38,550 bases of DNA from Geobacter sp. (GTDB lineage Bacteria; Desulfobacterota; Desulfuromonadia; Geobacterales; DSM-12255). Below, piece by piece: positions 26,389 to 34,089 of the stretch. The notes beneath the pieces were generated by a model that was given only the letters and a program-made list of their open reading frames with translations, was not told the DNA's origin and made no database searches. Both the position numbers and the translations under genes were made by a program. The DNA lies in assembly GCA_009886125.1 (NCBI GenBank), contig VFJK01000119.1, positions 1-38,550 of the forward strand. Reading direction: 5' to 3'. How positions within the stretch are numbered: the first letter of the stretch is position 1; every line of letters begins with the position of its first letter.

Positions 26389-26562
26389 GTCCGAATCTGT
26401 GCCGGGAAAAGCCGGCTCTCACTGCAATGCCTCTGCTTTGCCTCACTGCAGAGGGGAAGATCCCGGCAGAGTTTGGCCGACAAACATAACATGGTCCGTA
26501 TCGGCGGCGATCAGCCCCGGCTATTTCCGTTCGATCCGTCCTTTCCCGGCACAGATTCGAAC
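26389..26562 (+). repeat. Element B: second copy of the A/B/C family
   Basis: It starts two bases after the argB stop. Arms CGAATCTGTGCCGGGAAA (26392-26409) and its exact complement at 26542-26559 make an 18-bp perfect stem. Two further pairs lie outside, and inward pairs include CGG/CCG and TC/GA. The 5' motif CACTGCAATGCCTCTGCTTT is at 26420-26439. The 3' motif at about 26513-26534 contains AGCCCCGGCTATTTCCGTTC. Both align with element A, while the arm sequences differ but remain self-complementary. Internal CTCTGC/GCAGAG pairing (26431-26454) suggests a side hairpin. No protein-coding frame is convincing. Confidence 0.8.
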
Positions 26563-26580
26563 AGGAATGACTGCCGCCGG

Positions 26581-26729
26581 GATGCGGCATGCCGTCGCGG
26601 AACGGAACAACCGGGGCTGATCGCTGCTACCGTTAGCGCGATCTTTGCTGCCGGACACCCCTGCCGGACCGGCGCCCTCATGAACAACTTCAAGCAGAGG
26701 CGTGGAGTGGAGCGACGGCATGCCGGATC
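26581..26729 (-). repeat. Element C: inverted third copy, shorter
   Basis: On the minus strand its arms are GATCCGGCATGCCGTCGC (26729-26712) and the complement of 26581-26598, 18 bp with one mismatch. The 5' motif CACTCCACGCCTCTGCTT lies at 26709-26692 and the 3' motif AGCCCCGGTTGTTCCGTTC at about 26618-26600. It lacks about ten bases on each inner side of the arms relative to A and B. It is head-to-head with element B across 18 bp, so the two 3' motifs form a nested inverted repeat of about 25 bp. Together B and C occupy almost the whole argB-argD gap. Confidence 0.78.
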
Positions 26730-26765
26730 TTGGCTATAGATGAACAGGCCGCAGAAGGAGCAACA

Positions 26766-27968
26766 ATGAATTCAGCTCAATGGATCGAAAAATCCGACAG
26801 ATACATCATGAAAACCTATGGCAGATACCCGATCGTCCCGGTACGGGGTGAGGGGTGTCAGCTCTGGGACGCTGACGGCAAGCGCTATCTCGATTTTCTG
26901 GCCGGAGTAGCGGTCAATAATCTGGGGCACTGCCATCCAAAGGTTGTCAAAGCGATACAGGATCAGGCAGCGACCATGATCCACTGCTCCAACTACTATC
27001 AGATCCCTCAGCAGATCGAGCTGGCCGAGCTGCTCTGCAGCCTCTCCTTTGCCGATCAGGCGTTTTTCTGCAACTCGGGTGCCGAGGCAAACGAAGCGGC
27101 GATCAAGCTGGCCCGGAAGTACAGCCGGGATACCAGCGACCGGCCCGAACGGTACGGGATCATCACCGCAGCCGACTCCTTCCACGGCCGGACCATGGCG
27201 ACGGTCTCAGCCACCGGCCAGGAAAAGGTCCAGCGCTTCTTCGACCCGCTTCTGCACGGCTTTTCTCATGTCCCGTTCAATGACATCGCTGCGATGGCAG
27301 CAGCAGTCACTGAAGACACCTGCGCAGTCATGCTTGAGCCGATCCAGGGTGAAGGGGGGGTCAATATCCCGGCCCGCGACTATCTGGCCGGAGTACGGGA
27401 TCTCTGCGACCGTCACGGCCTTCTGCTGATCCTCGATGAGGTCCAGGTCGGCATGGGGCGGACAGGCAGGATGTTTGCCTATGAACATTTCGGCATCACT
27501 CCGGATATCATGACCCTGGCGAAAGCCCTGGCAGGTGGAGCACCGATCGGCACCATGCTGGCGAAAGCGGAGATCGCTAAAGCCTTTGTGCCCGGCACCC
27601 ACGGCTCGACGTTCGGCGGCAATCCGCTGGTCTGTGCGGCGGCCCTGGCAACGATCCGGGTCATCCTGGAGGACGGCATCCTGAGCCGGACCGAAGAGAT
27701 CGGGGAGTACCTGCTTGGTGAGCTTGAAGGGCTGCAGCGGAAATTCCCAAGGCTGATCAGGGAGGTGCGCGGCATCGGCCTGATGATCGGCATGGGTCTC
27801 ACCATTCCGGGCGGCGACATCGTCAAGGCCGGGCACCAAAAGGGGCTGCTCCTCAACGTAACCCACGACACCGTACTCAGGTTTGTGCCGCCACTGACGG
27901 TCAGCAAGGCTGAAGTCGACGAGATGATTACAATTCTGGGCAGTATTCTGGCGGAGGTTGAAGCATGA
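26766..27968 (+). CDS. argD: Acetylornithine aminotransferase
   Basis: A 400-aa class III PLP-dependent transaminase that converts N-acetylglutamate semialdehyde to N-acetylornithine. It may also act on succinyl-DAP in other organisms, but this organism appears to use DapL. Typical features are the N-terminal YPIVPVRGEGCQLWDADGKRYLD, FFCNSGAEANEAAIKLARKY, DSFHGRTMATVSATGQ, the LILDEVQVGMGRTG motif with the PLP-contacting Asp, and the Schiff-base Lys K253 in TLAKALAGGAPIG. I choose ATG 26766, with AGAAGGAG 5 bp upstream. A TTG at 26730 in the same frame has no support and abuts element C. The stop overlaps argF by 4 bp. Confidence 0.96.
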   Translation: MNSAQWIEKSDRYIMKTYGRYPIVPVRGEGCQLWDADGKRYLDFLAGVAVNNLGHCHPKVVKAIQDQAATMIHCSNYYQIPQQIELAELLCSLSFADQAFFCNSGAEANEAAIKLARKYSRDTSDRPERYGIITAADSFHGRTMATVSATGQEKVQRFFDPLLHGFSHVPFNDIAAMAAAVTEDTCAVMLEPIQGEGGVNIPARDYLAGVRDLCDRHGLLLILDEVQVGMGRTGRMFAYEHFGITPDIMTLAKALAGGAPIGTMLAKAEIAKAFVPGTHGSTFGGNPLVCAAALATIRVILEDGILSRTEEIGEYLLGELEGLQRKFPRLIREVRGIGLMIGMGLTIPGGDIVKAGHQKGLLLNVTHDTVLRFVPPLTVSKAEVDEMITILGSILAEVEA

Positions 27969-28873
27969 AACGTGATTTTCTGGCACTGAGCCAGTTCGAC
28001 AAACCGGAACTCGATGCTCTTTTCTCCCTGACAAAAGAGCTGAAGACAAAACAGAAAAGCGGAGAACAGCAGCATCTCCTGAACGGGAAGAGTGTAGCGC
28101 TCATCTTCGAGAAATCATCGACCCGCACCCGGATCTCCTTCGAAGTCGGCGTGTACCAGCTCGGCGGACAACCGCTCTTCATCTCTTCCGGGACCTCGCA
28201 GATGGGCCGCGGCGAGCCGATCAAGGACACCGCCCGGACCATCGCCCGCTACTGCGACGGCGTCATGATCCGGACCTACGGCCAGGAGATCGTGGAGGAG
28301 TTTGCCGCCTATGCAGCCGTGCCGATCATCAACGGACTCACCGACAAATTCCACCCCTGCCAGATCATGGCCGACATCTTCACGGTCATGGAGCATAAAG
28401 GGCGTTACGACGGGCTCACCTACGCCTGGGTCGGCGACGGCAACAACATGGCCAACACCTGGATCGAAGCTGCTGCGATCTTCGGTTTCGAACTGCGCCT
28501 TGCCTGCCCGAAGGGCTATGAACCGGCGCAGGACGTTCTGGCATGGGCAAAGGGGAAAGGGGCACGACTGCTTCTGACGACCGACCCGAAAGAGGCTGTC
28601 AGCGGAGCCGATGTCGTCAATACCGATGTCTGGGCAAGCATGGGACAGGAAGCGGAGCAGAAAGAGAGGGAGAAGGCTTTTTCCGGCTACTGCCTGGATG
28701 ATGCCCTGGTCGGACTTGCCAGACCCGATTGCCTGGTCCTCCACTGCCTCCCCGCCCACCGCGGCGAGGAGATCACCGAGTCGGTCATCGAGGGGAAGAA
28801 CTCTGTGGTCTGGGACGAAGCGGAAAACAGATTGCATGTGCAGAAAGCGATAATGGCCAGTCTTATTAAATAA
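27965..28873 (+). CDS. argF: Ornithine carbamoyltransferase
   Basis: A 302-aa transferase making citrulline from ornithine and carbamoyl phosphate. The carbamoyl-phosphate site EKSSTRTRISFE is at about residues 46-57, and the later DKFHPCQIMADIF, LTYAWVGDGNNMANTW and catalytic HCLPAHRGEE blocks are all present. The start overlaps argD by 4 bp (ATGA). The 228-bp gap after it contains a palindromic repeat, so argG may depend on another promoter or on read-through. Confidence 0.97.
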   Translation: MKRDFLALSQFDKPELDALFSLTKELKTKQKSGEQQHLLNGKSVALIFEKSSTRTRISFEVGVYQLGGQPLFISSGTSQMGRGEPIKDTARTIARYCDGVMIRTYGQEIVEEFAAYAAVPIINGLTDKFHPCQIMADIFTVMEHKGRYDGLTYAWVGDGNNMANTWIEAAAIFGFELRLACPKGYEPAQDVLAWAKGKGARLLLTTDPKEAVSGADVVNTDVWASMGQEAEQKEREKAFSGYCLDDALVGLARPDCLVLHCLPAHRGEEITESVIEGKNSVVWDEAENRLHVQKAIMASLIK

Positions 28874-28917
28874 CTCTGAAAACAGCAGTTGGATGCTGTC
28901 GGAATGAGTTCCTCAGG

Positions 28918-29025
28918 GCTGTTTCGTCGTAATTCTTGGCGAATGAAGCGTAAGCAGCCGATACTGTCTGAGCGCAGCGAGTTTATCGGCTGTAGCGAAA
29001 AGAGCCTTAGAATTACAGAAACAGC
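28918..29025. repeat. Palindromic intergenic element between argF and argG
   Basis: A 108-bp element. The ends pair imperfectly: GCTGTTTCGTCGTAATTCTT (from 28918) with the complement of 29003-29025, and AGCCGATA/TATCGGCT makes an inner stem around GAGCGCAGCGAG. The 5' half is open in frame with argG, which produces a false N-terminal extension of argG from 28889. Probably a dispersed Geobacter-type repeat; a second copy is not seen in this window. Confidence 0.7.
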
Positions 29026-29101
29026 ACGTCAGTACGAATGCAGGCAGCTTCCAACTGCCGATACGCTTATTTTACGAAAACCATACGAAAAGGAGATATC
29101 A

Positions 29102-30322
29102 ATGGCAAAAAAACCCGAAGTCAAAAAGATAGTCCTGGCCTACTCCGGCGGGCTTGACACCTCTATCATCCTCAAGTGGCTGAAAAACGAGTACGGCTGC
29201 GAAGTCATCACCTTTTCCGCCGACCTCGGCCAGGGGGATGAACTCGATCCTGTCCGCGAGAAGGCCTTTGCCACCGGTGCCGACAAGGTCTACATCGACG
29301 ATCTGAAAGAGGAGTTCGTCCGTGACTTCGTCTACCCGATGTTCCGTGCCAATGCCGTCTACGAAGGGCACTACCTCCTCGGCACCTCCATCGCCCGGCC
29401 GCTCATCGCCAAGCGGCAGATGGAGATCGCGAAGATCGAGGGAGCTGATGCCGTCTCCCACGGCGCCACCGGCAAGGGGAACGACCAGGTCCGTTTCGAG
29501 CTGGGCTACTACCACTTCGATCCCTCCATCACCGTCGTCGCCCCGTGGCGGGAGTGGAAACTGAACAGCCGCCAGGCGCTCATCGCCTACGCCAAGAAGA
29601 ACAACATCCCGATTCCGATCACCAAGAAACGCCCCTGGTCCTCCGACCGCAACCTGCTCCATATCTCCTTCGAAGGGGGCATCCTCGAGGACACCTGGGC
29701 GGAAGCGCCTGAAGAGATGTACGTCCTCACCGTCAAGCCGGAAAAGGCCCCCAACAAGCCGCAGTACATCGAGATCGAGTTCCGGAACGGCAATGCCGTG
29801 GCAGTGGACGGCGTCGCCATGAGCCCGGCTCAGCTTCTGGCGCACCTCAACTACATCGGCGGCGAGCACGGCGTCGGCCGGGTCGACCTGCTGGAGAACC
29901 GCTCCGTCGGCATGAAGTCCCGCGGCGTCTACGAGACTCCGGGCGGCACCATCCTCCGCGAAGCACACATGGCCGTGGAGCAGATCACCATGGACCGCGA
30001 GGTCATGCGGATCCGCGACTCCCTCATCCCGCAGTACGCCTGGCAGATCTATGCCGGCTACTGGTTCTCCCCGGAGCGGCTCATGCTGCAGACGCTCATC
30101 GACGACTCACAGAAATGCGTCAACGGCGTCGCCCGGGTCAAGCTCTACAAGGGCCACTGCCGCACCGTCGGCCGCAAATCGGAGTCCGACTCCCTCTTCA
30201 ACCTCGACTTCGCCACGTTCGAAAAGGATAAGGTCTACAATCAGGCCGACGCCGAGGGCTTCATCAAGATCAACTCCCTGCGCCTGCGGATCAGATCACT
30301 GATGCAGGCAAACCGGAAATAG
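29102..30322 (+). CDS. argG: Argininosuccinate synthase
   Basis: A 406-aa ligase that joins citrulline and aspartate using ATP. The N-terminal P-loop [16 protein letters not shown] is at about residues 12-27, followed by [31 protein letters not shown] and the C-terminal [13 protein letters not shown]. The start at 29102 follows AAAAGGAGATATCA, a strong ribosome site, and matches the family N-terminus ([17 protein letters not shown]). The frame is open up to 28889, but that part runs through the palindromic repeat. Base composition is higher in GC and in C-ending codons than the neighbouring signalling genes, as expected for a well-expressed gene. Confidence 0.98.
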   Translation: MAKKPEVKKIVLAYSGGLDTSIILKWLKNEYGCEVITFSADLGQGDELDPVREKAFATGADKVYIDDLKEEFVRDFVYPMFRANAVYEGHYLLGTSIARPLIAKRQMEIAKIEGADAVSHGATGKGNDQVRFELGYYHFDPSITVVAPWREWKLNSRQALIAYAKKNNIPIPITKKRPWSSDRNLLHISFEGGILEDTWAEAPEEMYVLTVKPEKAPNKPQYIEIEFRNGNAVAVDGVAMSPAQLLAHLNYIGGEHGVGRVDLLENRSVGMKSRGVYETPGGTILREAHMAVEQITMDREVMRIRDSLIPQYAWQIYAGYWFSPERLMLQTLIDDSQKCVNGVARVKLYKGHCRTVGRKSESDSLFNLDFATFEKDKVYNQADAEGFIKINSLRLRIRSLMQANRK

Positions 30323-30346
30323 GTCTCGATCTACCGTTACCCTCTG

Positions 30347-30382
30347 ACAGCAATAGGGGCGACTGCCCCTATTGCTGTTTAA
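30347..30382 (+). terminator. Strong hairpin between argG and argH
   Basis: A perfect 14-bp stem: ACAGCAATAGGGGC (30347-30360), loop GACT, GCCCCTATTGCTGT (30365-30378), followed by only a short T stretch (TT). It may be a weak terminator or an mRNA-stabilising or processing hairpin that lowers argH relative to argG. Confidence 0.6.
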
Positions 30383-30406
30383 GTCAAGCACCAAGGAGCT
30401 GCACAG

Positions 30407-31783
30407 ATGTCCAAAGATAAACTCTGGGGCGGACGTTTTGCCCAGCCGACCAATAAATTCGTCGAGGAGTTCACTGCCTCGATCGACTTCGACAAACGCC
30501 TCTACCATCAGGATATCCGGGGCTCCCTGGCCCATGCCCGGATGCTTGGCAAACAGGGGATCATCCCGCACGCCGACGTGGTAGCGATCACCGACGGGCT
30601 CATGAAGATCCTCGACCAGATCGAGACCGGAAAGTTCGACTTCTCCGTCTCTCTCGAAGATATCCACATGAATATCGAATCGCGTCTTTCGGCAAAGATC
30701 GGAGAAGCAGGCAAAAGGCTCCACACCGGCCGCTCCCGCAACGATCAGGTGGCGCTCGACATCCGCCTCTACCTGCGGGACGAGATCGTCGAAGTGTCGG
30801 CCTATATCGATCTGCTCATCGACTCGCTCCTTTTTCAGGCGGAGCAGAACATCGACGTCATCATGCCGGGGTATACGCACCTGCAGACCGCCCAGCCGAT
30901 CCTCTACTCTCACCATATGCTTGCTTACGTGGAGATGCTCAAACGCGACAAGGCCCGGATGGAGGACTGTCTGAAGCGCGTCAACGTCCTGCCGCTCGGC
31001 GCCGGGGCACTGGCCGGGACGACCTTCCCGATCGACCGCGAGTATGTGGCCGAGCAGCTCGACTTCCCGGAGGTGACCCGCAACTCACTCGATTCGGTCT
31101 CTGACCGGGATTTTGCCCTTGAGTTCATGAGCGCCTCTTCGATTCTGATGATGCACCTCTCGCGCTTCTCCGAGGAGCTTATCATCTGGTCCACCAGCGA
31201 GTTCAAGTTCATTGACCTCTCCGACGGCTTCTGCACCGGCTCCTCCATCATGCCGCAGAAAAAGAACCCGGACGTGCCGGAACTGGTCCGGGGGAAGACC
31301 GGCCGGGTCTACGGCAACCTGATGGCGCTCCTGACCGTCATGAAGGCTCTCCCGCTCGCCTATAACAAGGATATGCAGGAAGACAAGGAGCCGCTCTTCG
31401 ACACCATCGATACGGTCAAGGGGAGCCTGAAGATCTTTGCCGACATGATCCGGGAGATGAAGGTGAATGTCGCGACCATGCGGGCCGCAGCTGCCAAGGG
31501 GTTCTCCACTGCGACCGACGTCGCCGACTATCTGGTACGCAAGGGGATGGCGTTTCGCGATGCCCATGAGGTCGTGGGGAAATCGGTCGCTTACTGCCTC
31601 AACAAGAAGAAGGACCTGCCGGAGCTGACCATGGAAGAGTGGCAATCTTTTTCCACCATGATCGATGAAGATATCTACGACAATATAACGCTGGAAGCAT
31701 CGGTCAATGCCCGTCGGGCGACCGGCGGCACGGCGATGGAGCGAGTGAGGCAGGAGATCGCCCGGGTAAAATCAGATAAATAA
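30407..31783 (+). CDS. argH: Argininosuccinate lyase
   Basis: A 458-aa lyase that splits argininosuccinate to arginine and fumarate, the last step of the pathway. It has the N-terminal [38 protein letters not shown] and [13 protein letters not shown] blocks and the superfamily signature [12 protein letters not shown] at about residues 277-288 with the catalytic Ser loop. The ATG is preceded by AAGGAGCTGCACAG. It is 84 bp after argG with the 14-bp hairpin between. It is the last gene of the arginine cluster. Confidence 0.98.
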   Translation: MSKDKLWGGRFAQPTNKFVEEFTASIDFDKRLYHQDIRGSLAHARMLGKQGIIPHADVVAITDGLMKILDQIETGKFDFSVSLEDIHMNIESRLSAKIGEAGKRLHTGRSRNDQVALDIRLYLRDEIVEVSAYIDLLIDSLLFQAEQNIDVIMPGYTHLQTAQPILYSHHMLAYVEMLKRDKARMEDCLKRVNVLPLGAGALAGTTFPIDREYVAEQLDFPEVTRNSLDSVSDRDFALEFMSASSILMMHLSRFSEELIIWSTSEFKFIDLSDGFCTGSSIMPQKKNPDVPELVRGKTGRVYGNLMALLTVMKALPLAYNKDMQEDKEPLFDTIDTVKGSLKIFADMIREMKVNVATMRAAAAKGFSTATDVADYLVRKGMAFRDAHEVVGKSVAYCLNKKKDLPELTMEEWQSFSTMIDEDIYDNITLEASVNARRATGGTAMERVRQEIARVKSDK

Positions 31784-31796
31784 ATACGGGTGTGGC

Positions 31797-31894
31797 TTTT
31801 GCGCAATATCTGCGTAAGTCTTCGGAATACCTTGTGCGGCGTGGCGCTGCCACGCCTCCGCGCTATCCCTCGACAGCCTTGATCTTGCACAAAA
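31797..31894. repeat. Intergenic repeat after argH
   Basis: About 98 bp with imperfect terminal inverted repeats (TTTTGCGCAATATC at 31797 and its near complement GATCTTGCACAAAA ending at 31894) and a central CGTGGCGCTGCCACG palindrome (31840-31854). It lies between argH and the lipoprotein gene. I recall similar sequences in Geobacter intergenic regions, but no second copy is in the window. Confidence 0.65.
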
Positions 31895-31916
31895 TCCGCC
31901 CCCTGAAGGTAACGGC

Positions 31917-32675
31917 ATGAAGTCGATTGTTTTTGTTTTCCTCACATTACTGCTGCTCTCTGCCTGCGGCAAAAAGGGGGCGCTCCTCCCCCCTGAGGCG
32001 CTGGTGCCGGCATCGGTCGGGAACCTGAACGTCATGCAGAGCGGACAGGAGTTCAGGATCACCTGGAGCGCCCCGTCGAAAGAACAGGGGGGACGGCCCT
32101 TGAAGGACCTGGCCGGCTTTCAGCTGCTCCGCAGGGCCGTAACCCCTGAAGGGGGCGAATGCCCGTCATGTCCGGGCTCATGGAGACTTTTGACCGGGAT
32201 CGACCTGGATAGGCCGACCTCCTTCTCCAAAAGCGGCGAACTCTTCATCTATCTGGACAAGGGGGGCAATGAAATCGACCAGGTCCAGTACCGGATCACC
32301 GCTCTCAGCAAAAGCGGCGGGACCAGCAGACCGGCAGATGCTCCGTTGAAAAAACTGTTCCGGACACCACCCCCGCCGACTATCAAAGCAACGCTTCAGC
32401 AGTCCTCCATACGGATCGACTGCACACCGGCTCCAGCCGCAAGACTCCTGGCAATCGGCTGCAACATCTATCGCCGGACCACCGGGTCCGCTCCTCCCCT
32501 GCTCCCGTTCAATCAGGAACCGGTCACCGGCACCGTCTGGGAAGACCAGAGCCTTGAGTACGGCCGCAACTACCACTATTCTGCTGCCTCAGTGGTAAAA
32601 ATAGAAGGCGAAATCGTCGAATCCTCCCGCTCCGAAGAAATCGAGATCGTTTTCAGACAGCAGGAACTCCGCTAA
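31917..32675 (+). CDS. Lipoprotein with LptM-like start and fibronectin type III-like domains
   Basis: A 252-aa lipoprotein. The signal peptide ends in the lipobox LLSAC (Cys17), and the mature start CGKKGALLPPE matches the short motif of LptM/YifL proteins, which help mature the LPS-export protein LptD. In many proteobacteria the LptM gene lies beside lysA, as here. Unlike LptM, which ends shortly after that motif, this protein continues into two beta-rich domains resembling fibronectin type III (LNVMQSGQEFRITWSAPS and the second near TIKATLQQSSIRIDCTPAP, ending in EYGRNYHYSAASVV). Start ATG 31917 has GAAGG at about 10 bp. A periplasmic, outer-membrane-anchored location is expected. The LptM role is inference. 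Confidence 0.78.
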   Translation: MKSIVFVFLTLLLLSACGKKGALLPPEALVPASVGNLNVMQSGQEFRITWSAPSKEQGGRPLKDLAGFQLLRRAVTPEGGECPSCPGSWRLLTGIDLDRPTSFSKSGELFIYLDKGGNEIDQVQYRITALSKSGGTSRPADAPLKKLFRTPPPPTIKATLQQSSIRIDCTPAPAARLLAIGCNIYRRTTGSAPPLLPFNQEPVTGTVWEDQSLEYGRNYHYSAASVVKIEGEIVESSRSEEIEIVFRQQELR

Positions 32676-32698
32676 ATCCTTCTACCGGCTTGAATCTT

Positions 32699-32727
32699 TT
32701 GACTTTTCCCGTTTCACATGATAAGAA
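32699..32727 (+). promoter_or_regulatory. Candidate promoter of lysA
   Basis: TTGACT (32699-32704), 17-bp spacer, TAAGAA (32722-32727). A small leader hairpin ATCAGAG-GTCTG-CTCTGAT (32746-32764) follows. The leader is far too short for a lysine riboswitch. Confidence 0.5.
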
Positions 32728-32790
32728 GAAACACTTTTATTCAGGATCAGAGGTCTGCTCTGATTTATACCTGCCGGAGGATCTTTCATA

Positions 32791-34044
32791 ATGAATCATT
32801 TCCAGTACAAGGGTAACGAACTTTTTGCAGAGGATGTCGCCCTCAAGGATATCGTCGCAAAAACCGGTTCGCCCGTCTATGTCTACTCTCATGCGACTCT
32901 GACCCGCCATTTCAAGGCTTTTGACGATGCCTTTGCCGGAGCACCGCATACGATCTGCTACTCCATGAAAGCAAATTCGACCCAGTCGGTCCTCAGGACC
33001 TTCTTCAACCTCGGTGGCGGCGTGGATATCGTCTCCGGCGGCGAACTCTTCCGTGCCCTCAAGGCCGGCGTAGACCCGAACAAAGTCGTCTACTCTGGCG
33101 TAGGAAAAAAGGACGAAGAGATCGAATATGCGCTGAACACCGGTATCCTCATGTTCAACGTCGAGTCGGAGCAGGAGCTGACCCGTATCTCCGAGATCGC
33201 CACCCGGCTGGGAAAGAAGGCCGGTATCGCCATCCGCGTCAATCCTGACGTCGACCCCGGCACCCATCCGTACATCACCACCGGGCTTAAGAACGCCAAG
33301 TTCGGCATCACAATCGAGCGGGCCCTCGAAGAGTACACCCGGGCAAAGAGCCTCCCCGGGATAGACATCATCGGCATCGACATGCATATCGGCTCCCAGC
33401 TGACCAAGGTCAACCCGTTCGTCGATTCGATCGAGAAGCTGAAGATCATGATCGCCAAACTCAAGGGTGAGGGTATTGCTCTCAAATACTTCGACTGCGG
33501 CGGCGGGCTCGGCATCCAGTACAATGCCGAAGAGCCGCCACTCCCTTCGGATTACGGCAGGGAGATCGTCGCAGCGACAAAAGGTCTCGGGATGCATCTG
33601 CTCTTCGAACCGGGCCGGAATCTGGTCGGCAATGCGGGGATCCTGGTGGCAAAAACGCTCTTCACCAAATCCCGCGACGACAAGAACTTCATCATGATCG
33701 ATGCCGGCATGAACGACCTTGCGCGGCCTGCCCTCTACGACTCATACCACGGCGTACAGGCCGGCTGTAAAGACCAGGACGGCATGATCGTGGCTGACAT
33801 CGTCGGCCCGATCTGCGAGTCAGGCGACTTCCTGGCCAAGGGGCGTGAAGTCCCGATGTTCAAGCAGGATGACCTGGTCGCCTTCATGTCTGCCGGTGCC
33901 TACGGATTTGCAATGTCGAGCAGCTACAACAGCCGTCCCCGGGTCGCCGAGGTGATGGTCAAGGGTGACAAGTTCGAGATCATCCGCGAACGCGAAACCG
34001 TCGAAGATCTTGTCAAGGGTGAAAAGATAGCATCGTTTCTGTAG
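32791..34044 (+). CDS. lysA: Diaminopimelate decarboxylase
   Basis: A 417-aa PLP enzyme that decarboxylates meso-DAP to lysine. The Schiff-base Lys is K60 in CYSMKANST. GGGVDIVSGGELFRALKAG, the HIGSQLTKV motif, the GGGLGIQY glycine loop (phosphate binding), and EPGRNLVGNAGIL follow, and the C-terminal catalytic CESGDFLAKGR segment donated across the dimer is intact. The ATG is preceded by GGAGGATCTTTCATA. It begins the lysine segment lysA-(MBL)-dapA-dapB-(exported protein)-dapL. Confidence 0.98.
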   Translation: MNHFQYKGNELFAEDVALKDIVAKTGSPVYVYSHATLTRHFKAFDDAFAGAPHTICYSMKANSTQSVLRTFFNLGGGVDIVSGGELFRALKAGVDPNKVVYSGVGKKDEEIEYALNTGILMFNVESEQELTRISEIATRLGKKAGIAIRVNPDVDPGTHPYITTGLKNAKFGITIERALEEYTRAKSLPGIDIIGIDMHIGSQLTKVNPFVDSIEKLKIMIAKLKGEGIALKYFDCGGGLGIQYNAEEPPLPSDYGREIVAATKGLGMHLLFEPGRNLVGNAGILVAKTLFTKSRDDKNFIMIDAGMNDLARPALYDSYHGVQAGCKDQDGMIVADIVGPICESGDFLAKGREVPMFKQDDLVAFMSAGAYGFAMSSSYNSRPRVAEVMVKGDKFEIIRERETVEDLVKGEKIASFL

Positions 34045-34089
34045 AACTCCGACAGCCTCTTAACCAGCTCTGTATTGACTGGGGGACAC

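Noticed and set aside
28889-29101. N-terminal extension of ArgG by 71 residues
   Set aside because: The extension runs through a palindromic repeat, and ATG 29102 has a strong ribosome site and the family N-terminus.
32676-32790. Lysine riboswitch upstream of lysA
   Set aside because: The leader is under 100 bases with one small hairpin, far shorter than the lysine aptamer.
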